From Pseudomonas pharyngis (GTDB lineage: Bacteria > Pseudomonadota > Gammaproteobacteria > Pseudomonadales > Pseudomonadaceae): a DNA stretch of 64,000 nt. The notes under the pieces are model-generated. The model had not been told where the DNA came from and did not search any database. It was given only the letters and a program-made list of their open reading frames with translations. The position numbers and the translations under genes were made by a program. Position 1 is the stretch's first letter. Each line of letters starts with the position of its first letter. The stretch is taken from contig NZ_BQID01000018.1 in the NCBI RefSeq assembly GCF_021602345.1, forward strand, positions 1 to 64,000, given 5' to 3'. This document shows, piece by piece, positions 58,305-64,000 of the stretch.

Positions 58305-58556
58305 ATGGAAAAAATATCTGAATACACTGAAACCGAATTTATCCGTTTCATCGAAAAAATACGTGCCACCAATAAAAGTGGATCGGATACGGAGCTTGGC
58401 GAGCTGCTGGCACAATTCAGAAAGCTTACGGGTCACCCGGATGGCACCGACTTGATTTTTTATCCCGAACCAGGAGAGGACAACTCTGCCGTGGGCATTA
58501 CGAAGACCGTGAAAGAATGGCGTGCGACCAACGGACTGCCTGGCTTCAAGCAGTGA
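58305..58556 (+). CDS. Colicin/pyocin DNase immunity protein (Im9 family)
   Basis: An 83-residue acidic four-helix protein of the Im2/Im9 family. The toxin-contact motif HPDGTDLIFYPEPGEDNS is at about residues 44-61, followed by GITKTVKEWRATNGLPGFK. It binds and blocks the HNH DNase encoded just upstream. The gene is clearly more AT-rich than its neighbours, a sign of separate origin. Confidence 0.92.
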   Translation: MEKISEYTETEFIRFIEKIRATNKSGSDTELGELLAQFRKLTGHPDGTDLIFYPEPGEDNSAVGITKTVKEWRATNGLPGFKQ

Positions 58557-58591
58557 ACATCAGGCCCCCATAGTCCCACCACTGCAAATAT

Positions 58592-58639
58592 CCAAGCAGT
58601 CAAAACGGCTTACCGAAGGGCAAGCCGTTTGTTTATACC
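58592..58639. repeat. Near-duplicate of the tRNA-Met 3' flank, acting as terminator
   Basis: It aligns without gaps to 56821-56868 (CCAAG then ACGGCTTACCGAA...GCCGTTT...TTTAT.CC) with 8 mismatches in 48. It encodes a hairpin AAACGGCTTGCC-type stem with a T-rich tail and can serve both the immunity gene and the convergent DUF2817 gene. Confidence 0.75.
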
Positions 58640-58641
58640 TA

Positions 58642-59739
58642 TTATCCCAGGGCCGCGAGCCCTTTCGCCCAGATCTGCCGCGTGCGCAAACCGATCATCG
58701 CCCGCCAGTCCGGATCGGCGGGATAGAACTGCTCCAGCAGATTCAGTTTGATCTCGCGCCCCGTCGCATCCAGCGGATCGCCATGCAAATGCAGCCAGTG
58801 ATCATCGCGCAGGTAACGATGCACGTCCGGCCCCGGATAAGTCCCGCACTCGATCACGAACGGCATCAGTTGCACATTCGGCAGCGCACTAAGCAGCGCC
58901 TGCGAGGTGTAACCCGTAGCGGTTGCCGCAACACCGGTATCACTCAAGGTTTCGGCACCGGTGTGCAGCGTGTAGAGCCACGGGCCGTAAATGGATTGCG
59001 CTTGGGCCAGTGCCGGATACGGCGCCTGGGTAATCGTCAGCAGCATCGGATGCCCGTACTCGCCGGCGCCGGTGTGCAGGTCGAAACACATCACGGTTTC
59101 AGCACCGGCCAGATGATTCTCGATGATTGAATGCAGCGTGCGATTCGACCAGCTCGGCGCGAGCCCGCCAAAAAACAATCCGTCGGGATGACTGTGCTGC
59201 CCGCCCTCGACTATCGACATGACTGCCGGCCAGCCATGCTCGGCAATTTGCGCATCGAGCAAGGCATCAGCCTTTTGCCGCTCGGGACCATTCAAGTCGG
59301 TGCAGGCGTAGATTTCATGCAGCGCGGCGTAAGCACGGTTGTCCGGAAGCGGTCGGTTGAAATCCAGGTGATTGCGGTTGAGGTCGATGTTGTCTTCATT
59401 GACCCGCCGCAGCCACGCCGTGCCCCACGGGTTGATCAGGTGAACCATCACCACCGCGACATCCTTCGGCAGCGACTCCGGCGTGAAATGCTTCAGCCAG
59501 TCGATCTGGCACTCCGAACCGTAATAACCCTCAACACCGTGGGTGCCGCTGAGCGCCACCAGGCGCCGTTTGGCCGCTGGATCCCCCAGCACCGCTACAT
59601 CGGTACCCAAAGACTCGCCAAACGGCCCATTGAGCGGATGCACGTACAAAGAGAGCGTGGCACCCGCCACCTTCGCGGCGGCAAGAAAACGCTCGCGCTG
59701 TTCGCGATAGCTGGGCTGTGTCGGAAATGCGTTGTGCAT
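58642..59739 (-). CDS. DUF2817 family M14-like metallopeptidase
   Basis: A 365-residue cytoplasmic protein with no signal peptide. It has the zinc site LSGTHGVEGYYGS near residue 68 (HxxE), NEDNIDLNRNHLDF near residue 112 and FDLHTGAGEYG near residue 220, the layout of M14 carboxypeptidase-like DUF2817 enzymes. It is divergent from a gamma-glutamyltransferase gene with 155 bp between, suggesting shared peptide or glutathione-derivative catabolism. Substrate unknown. Confidence 0.82.
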   Translation of the reverse strand: MHNAFPTQPSYREQRERFLAAAKVAGATLSLYVHPLNGPFGESLGTDVAVLGDPAAKRRLVALSGTHGVEGYYGSECQIDWLKHFTPESLPKDVAVVMVHLINPWGTAWLRRVNEDNIDLNRNHLDFNRPLPDNRAYAALHEIYACTDLNGPERQKADALLDAQIAEHGWPAVMSIVEGGQHSHPDGLFFGGLAPSWSNRTLHSIIENHLAGAETVMCFDLHTGAGEYGHPMLLTITQAPYPALAQAQSIYGPWLYTLHTGAETLSDTGVAATATGYTSQALLSALPNVQLMPFVIECGTYPGPDVHRYLRDDHWLHLHGDPLDATGREIKLNLLEQFYPADPDWRAMIGLRTRQIWAKGLAALG

Positions 59740-59894
59740 GGCGGCCTCTTGTTGATTGTTCTGGCTTCACTATTGGCTCTGACCCTACAGAAAATTCGCC
59801 AAGGCATGAAGGACAAACACACCTGCGGTTTGCGTCGTACACGGTCGGTCGATACAGTCCGTCAGACTTTTATCCCACGGACGGAGAGCCCCGC

Positions 59895-61727
59895 GTGTTT
59901 CCAGCCCTGCCCCTGAACCGTTTCCGCCTGCCCGCCTTGACGCTGATCGTCAGCGCCATCGCCCTCACGGCCTGCAACGCCCCGCCCTCCTCGACCCTGC
60001 CGCTGGCACCGGAAGCCGCCTCCGGTTACCGCACCGGCCTGCAAGCCAGCCACGCCGAAAAACACATGGCCGCCGCTGCCAATCCATTAGCCGCCGAGGC
60101 CGGGCGCGAGATGTTGCGTCAGGGTGGTTCCGCCATCGATGCCGCCATTGCAATGCAAGCCGTGTTGACCCTGGTCGAACCGCAGTCCTCGGGGATCGGC
60201 GGTGGCGCGATGATCGTGCTGTGGGATGGTAAACAGGTGCGCACCTATGACGGTCGCGAAACCGCACCGGCCGGTGCGACCGAAAAGCTGTTTCTACAAG
60301 CCGACGGCAAACCGATGCCGTTCCCGCAGGCGCAGATCGGTGGACGCTCCGTCGGCACGCCGGGCGTGATGCGTGCATTGGAACTGGCGCACAAAAAGCA
60401 CGGCCGCTTGCCGTGGGCAACATTGTTCGAGCCGGCGATCAAACTGGCCGAGCAGGGTTTTGCGATCTCCCCGCGCCTGCATTCGCTGCTGGAGTCCGAC
60501 CCGGTGATTCGCCGCTCGCCGGACATGGCCAAGTACTTTCTGAACAGCGATGGCAGCGTCAAAGCCGTCGGCACGCGACTGCAGAACCCGGCGTTGGCCG
60601 CCGTGCTCAAACGCATCGCCAATGAAGGTGCGGATGCACTGTACAAAGGCCCGATCGCCGAAGAGATCGTGGCCAAGGTTCAGGGTCACGCCAACCGCGG
60701 CAGCCTGTCGCTGAACGACCTTCAGCACTATCAGGCCAAGGAGCGCGCGCCCCTGTGCACCGACTACAAGCGCTGGCAGGTGTGCGGAATGCCGCCGCCA
60801 TCATCGGGCGGGATTGCGGTGGCGCAGATTCTCGGCACCTTGCAGGCGCTGGAGACCCGCGATCCGCGCCTGTCCCTGACGCCGCTCAAGCCAGTGAAAA
60901 CCGACAAACCCGCCGGCATCGAACCTGCGCCGCAAGCCGTGCACCTGATCGCCGAAGCCGAGCGCCTGGCCTACGCCGACCGCGCGCAATACGTAGCCGA
61001 TACCGACTTCGTGCCGGTGCCGGTCAAAGGTTTGGTCGACCCGGATTACCTGGCCAGCCGCGCCAGCCTGATCGGCGAACGCAGCATGGGCACAGCCAAA
61101 CCCGGCACACCGCCGGGCGTGCAGGTCGCCTACGCGCCGGATCGCTCGCCGCTGCGCATTTCCACCTCGCAAGTGGTGGCCGTGGATGACTTCGGTGGCG
61201 CCGTATCGATGACTACCACCATCGAAGCAGCGTTCGGCTCGCACCTGATGGTTCAGGGCTTCCTCCTCAACAACCAGATGACCGATTTCTCGTTCATCCC
61301 CGAAGAGAACGGACAGAAAGTCGCCAACCGCGTGGAGCCCGGCAAACGCCCGCGCTCGTCGATGGCGCCGACCCTGATCTTCGACCGCAACAGCGGCGAG
61401 TTCGTCGCCACCGTTGGCTCTCCCGGCGGCTCGCAGATCATCGAATACGTGGCCAAAACCACCGTCGGCCTGCTCGACTGGAACCTCGACCCGCAAAGCG
61501 CCATCAGCCTGCCCAACTTCGGCAGCCGCAACGGCCCGACGGAACTCGAACAAGGCCAGTTCAGCCCGACGCTGATCCAGGCACTCAAGGACAAGGGCCA
61601 CACCGTCAACGAAATCGACATGACCAGCGGCACCCAGGCCATCGTGCGGGTCAAGGATGCTACGGGGAAGGCAACGCTGTCAGGTGGGGCAGATCCTCGG
61701 CGCGAAGGAGTAGCGTTGGGGGATTGA
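59895..61727 (+). CDS. ggt: Gamma-glutamyltransferase, lipoprotein form
   Basis: A 610-residue N-terminal-nucleophile enzyme that hydrolyses or transfers the gamma-glutamyl group of glutathione. It has lipobox LTAC (Cys near residue 30), GIGGGAMIVLWDG near residue 100, MPPPSSGGIAVAQ near residue 300, and the autocleavage site at Thr424 in ISTSQVVAVDD, where most homologues read TTH. GFLLNNQMTDFS follows. Start is a GTG at 59895 with GGAGAG upstream. The lipid anchor places it in the periplasm or outer membrane. Confidence 0.86.
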   Translation: MFPALPLNRFRLPALTLIVSAIALTACNAPPSSTLPLAPEAASGYRTGLQASHAEKHMAAAANPLAAEAGREMLRQGGSAIDAAIAMQAVLTLVEPQSSGIGGGAMIVLWDGKQVRTYDGRETAPAGATEKLFLQADGKPMPFPQAQIGGRSVGTPGVMRALELAHKKHGRLPWATLFEPAIKLAEQGFAISPRLHSLLESDPVIRRSPDMAKYFLNSDGSVKAVGTRLQNPALAAVLKRIANEGADALYKGPIAEEIVAKVQGHANRGSLSLNDLQHYQAKERAPLCTDYKRWQVCGMPPPSSGGIAVAQILGTLQALETRDPRLSLTPLKPVKTDKPAGIEPAPQAVHLIAEAERLAYADRAQYVADTDFVPVPVKGLVDPDYLASRASLIGERSMGTAKPGTPPGVQVAYAPDRSPLRISTSQVVAVDDFGGAVSMTTTIEAAFGSHLMVQGFLLNNQMTDFSFIPEENGQKVANRVEPGKRPRSSMAPTLIFDRNSGEFVATVGSPGGSQIIEYVAKTTVGLLDWNLDPQSAISLPNFGSRNGPTELEQGQFSPTLIQALKDKGHTVNEIDMTSGTQAIVRVKDATGKATLSGGADPRREGVALGD

Positions 61728-61742
61728 ATCAGCACTGCCAAC

Positions 61743-61778
61743 TGAAAAAGGCTTACCGAGAGGTAAGCCTTTTTTGTA
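61743..61778 (+). terminator. Intrinsic terminator related to the tRNA-Met terminator
   Basis: AAAAAGGCTTACC-gaga-GGTAAGCCTTTTTT. It shares GGCTTACCGA and the following GG.AAGCC with the hairpins at 56831 and 58602. Confidence 0.88.
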
Positions 61779-61815
61779 TTGCAACATCCGGCCATGACTT
61801 GTCATTCAGCGGCGC

Positions 61816-62415
61816 TCAAACCTCGAGCATCTTGCCATCCACCGGATCGCCAATTGTCAGGAAATGTCCACCGGCCACATGGTGCAGCGTGCGCAGGCCG
61901 TCATGCCCTTCAAAATGCCAGCGTCCATCGCTGAACACCCGAGAATCAGCCTGCGCCGCGATCACCTCGGCCAGAAACAGATCGTACTGTTCGTGATTGC
62001 GCGGCTCCGGCAGCAACCGGCATTCGAGCCAGGCCACACAACCGTCCAGCATCGGTGCCTCGATCTGCTCGCCAGCGAAGCTTTGCAAGCCGTACGCCTG
62101 GAACTTGTCCTGACCTTGATCGCGATTGATTTCCAAGCCCGAAGTCGAGCCGACGGTCTGCACGATGTCAGCCTGATTCACACAAGGAACGTTGAGAACG
62201 AAGGTGCCCGACGCCTCGAGCAGTTGCCGGGTCCAGGTTGATTTGTCGAGGACCACCGCGACTTTCGGCGGTTCGAAATCCAGCGGCATGGCCCACGCCG
62301 CGGCCATGATGTTGCGCTGCCCGGCATGGGCGGCGCTGACCAGCACGGTCGGCCCGTGATTGAGCAGGCGGTAGGCTTTGTTCAGGGGAACCGGGCGACG
62401 GAAAGACTCGCTCAT
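61816..62415 (-). CDS. Flavin reductase family protein
   Basis: A 199-residue FMN-binding split-barrel protein. VLVSAAHAGQRNIMAAAWAMPLDFEPPKVAVVL at residues 22-54 is the flavin reductase-like core, and CRLLPEPRNHEQYDLFLAEV is near residue 140. Start at 62415 with GGAG upstream. It probably reduces flavin with NAD(P)H or binds FMN as a partner of an unknown oxygenase. No operon partner is visible. Confidence 0.82.
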   Translation of the reverse strand: MSESFRRPVPLNKAYRLLNHGPTVLVSAAHAGQRNIMAAAWAMPLDFEPPKVAVVLDKSTWTRQLLEASGTFVLNVPCVNQADIVQTVGSTSGLEINRDQGQDKFQAYGLQSFAGEQIEAPMLDGCVAWLECRLLPEPRNHEQYDLFLAEVIAAQADSRVFSDGRWHFEGHDGLRTLHHVAGGHFLTIGDPVDGKMLEV

Positions 62416-62501
62416 GGGATCTGCTCCGGGAAAAAGAGCCGATTGTAGCGGGATAAAAACCGCGAAGGGATTGCCATGGACAATTCCTTCGCCTGACAGC
62501 A

Positions 62502-63818
62502 TCAGCTGGATAACTGATTGGCAAACTGGCCGACCGCGTTCACCACTTTCTGCGCGCCGTCCTGGATCTCGACGATCACCGTACCGGCCTCGGCCGCCAG
62601 CGCCAGCCCTTGTTCGGCCTGTTGCTTGCCGTCGGTCATCAGGGCCACGGCGTTGCGCGCCATGTCCTGGTTCTGGCGCACCACGCCGACGATTTCTTCG
62701 GTCGCCTGGCTGGTCCGCGAGGCCAGTTGCCGCACTTCGTCGGCCACCACCGCAAACCCGCGCCCCTGTTCACCGGCGCGAGCGGCTTCGATGGCGGCGT
62801 TAAGCGCCAGCAGGTTGGTCTGTTCGGCAATGCCGCTGATGGTCTTGACGATGGTGCCGATCACTTGGGATTGCTCGTTCAGCGCCTCGATGCCTTCGCC
62901 GGCAGTCTGCATGTGCCTGGACAAATCGCGCATCACATTGACCGCTTCAGTCACCACACGGGTGCCGCGCTGGGCCGTGCTGTCGGTCTGCAGGGACGTG
63001 CTGTAGGCGATATTGGCGGCATCGGCAACGGCCTGTTCCTGATTGACCTGATCGGTGATCACCGTGGCGAACTTCACCACTTTGTAGAGTTTTTCGTTGG
63101 CATCGAGCACCGGGTTGTAAGACGCCTCCAGCCAGACGACACGACCATGGCTGTCGATCCGCTTGAAACGGCCGGCGACAAATTCGCCGTTGTTCAGGCG
63201 ACGCCAGAAGTTCTGGTACTCGGCGCTGTTGTACTCCTCCGGCTCGCAGAACTGGCGGTGATGTTTGCCCTTGATCTGCGCCAGGCTGTAACCCATGCCC
63301 TGGAGAAACCGGTCGTTGGCACTCAGCACGTTTCCGCTGAGGTCGAACTCGATCACGGCAGTCGAACGCACCAGTGCGCCGATCAGGTTTTCGTGTTCGC
63401 GGGAGGCCTCGATGGTGCGGGTCAGGTCGCTGGAGAAAATCGAAAAATGTTTGATCCGGCCATCCGATGAACGAATCGGCTGCACGATCGAACGCAACCA
63501 CGCCTCTTCGCCATTACCGCGGGAAAGACGCACAGCGCCGGCGAAATGCTCGCCACGGGTCAAAGCGGCCTTGAAGCGGTGATGAAACTCGTCGGATTTC
63601 ACATGGGCCGGCACGATGTCTTCGATGGCGCGGCCGATCAGGTCGTGGCTCTTGTAGAGCATTTCGCTGAGGAAGTTCTGGTTGACCGACTGAATCCGTC
63701 CGTCAGGCTCGAGATTGAGCACCAGCATCTCGCTTTCCAGGCTCTCCTTCACTTGCAGAAGGCTGGAGAGTTCTTCACGAAGAGCCGCCAGCTCTTGCTT
63801 CAGGCGTTTGTTGAACAT
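62502..63818 (-). CDS. PAS domain methyl-accepting chemotaxis protein (BdlA-like)
   Basis: A 438-residue soluble chemotaxis transducer without membrane helices. A coiled N-terminus ([17 protein letters not shown]) precedes two PAS domains (about 25-130 and 145-255). A short signalling domain with tip [20 protein letters not shown] near residue 340 follows. The layout is that of BdlA of P. aeruginosa, which links redox or c-di-GMP cues to biofilm dispersal; that function is inferred. The start at 63818 lacks a clear ribosome binding site; an in-frame ATG at 63869 or GTG at 63830 are alternatives. Confidence 0.83.
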   Translation of the reverse strand: MFNKRLKQELAALREELSSLLQVKESLESEMLVLNLEPDGRIQSVNQNFLSEMLYKSHDLIGRAIEDIVPAHVKSDEFHHRFKAALTRGEHFAGAVRLSRGNGEEAWLRSIVQPIRSSDGRIKHFSIFSSDLTRTIEASREHENLIGALVRSTAVIEFDLSGNVLSANDRFLQGMGYSLAQIKGKHHRQFCEPEEYNSAEYQNFWRRLNNGEFVAGRFKRIDSHGRVVWLEASYNPVLDANEKLYKVVKFATVITDQVNQEQAVADAANIAYSTSLQTDSTAQRGTRVVTEAVNVMRDLSRHMQTAGEGIEALNEQSQVIGTIVKTISGIAEQTNLLALNAAIEAARAGEQGRGFAVVADEVRQLASRTSQATEEIVGVVRQNQDMARNAVALMTDGKQQAEQGLALAAEAGTVIVEIQDGAQKVVNAVGQFANQLSS

Positions 63819-64000
63819 GGGGGAGAGCACCGATGGACTGGATGGATAGCGGACACACAGCCTAACCATCGGCCTTGGAGGGCTTTTCTGAAGAGCGTTT
63901 GAGGCGTGTCCTACAAAAATAGTTACGCCTCGACAACTCAGGCGGTGCCGGCCACGGCACACTGCTCCGCGCGTGGCATTCGCGAACCAAAATACGCCGC

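Noticed and set aside
56747-58640. A prophage or integrative island at tRNA-Met
   Set aside because: There is no integrase, phage or transfer gene; only a toxin-immunity pair between imperfect repeats, so only a small cassette is claimed.

Overview
The window reads as a chromosomal stretch of a fluorescent-group Pseudomonas. It is GC-rich, and its core gene order (mqo, hpt, upp-uraA, hemH, phr, pagL, murI-moeB-prmC-prfA-hemA, a TPR lipoprotein gene, lolB-ispE-tRNA-Gln-prs, rplY-pth-ychF, tRNA-Met) is the one I know from P. aeruginosa and P. putida. Product names rest on motif recognition by eye; no database search was run.

Layout. 1-2.6 kb: the 3' part of a large RTX-like calcium-binding repeat protein with a type I secretion tail. 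2.7-10.9 kb: a fatty acid or ester utilisation block made of a MalT-type LuxR regulator, a DUF1329 and a DUF1302 envelope protein, and an acyl-CoA ligase. 11-18 kb: a LysE exporter, hydroxypyruvate reductase, rsmC, a Mn2+ riboswitch with its GDT1-family Mn exporter, an M48 lipoprotein and a chemoreceptor, followed by a MITE-like repeat. 18.1-22.3 kb: an SRAP protein, small conserved proteins, an acyltransferase and the YajG lipoprotein. 23-30 kb: mqo, purine and pyrimidine salvage, and a yfcH-hemH pair.

30.3-40.5 kb is the most interesting region. It holds an apparent light-controlled photoprotection regulon. Two promoters carry three copies of a T(A/G)TAC(A/C)-N12-TGTACA operator. They drive a renalase-like FAD oxidoreductase plus a small Trp-rich protein, and a nine-gene overlapping operon: DUF523/DUF1722, a LitR-like MerR regulator without a visible B12 motif, CPD photolyase, an NTF2-like protein, an SDR, an FAD oxidoreductase, DUF1365, a CFA-synthase-like methyltransferase with altered active-site residues, and DUF2878. 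A YkgJ protein follows.

40.5-53 kb: pagL and two housekeeping runs. On the minus strand lies hemA-prfA-prmC-moeB-murI. On the plus strand lie the TPR lipoprotein gene, lolB, ispE, tRNA-Gln, prs, rplY, pth and ychF. 53-64 kb is accessory: a fosmidomycin-resistance-type MFS pump, a chemoreceptor, tRNA-Met, a compact pyocin-type HNH DNase with its immunity gene lying between near-duplicate terminators, a DUF2817 peptidase divergent from a lipoprotein gamma-glutamyltransferase, a flavin reductase and a BdlA-like PAS chemotaxis protein.
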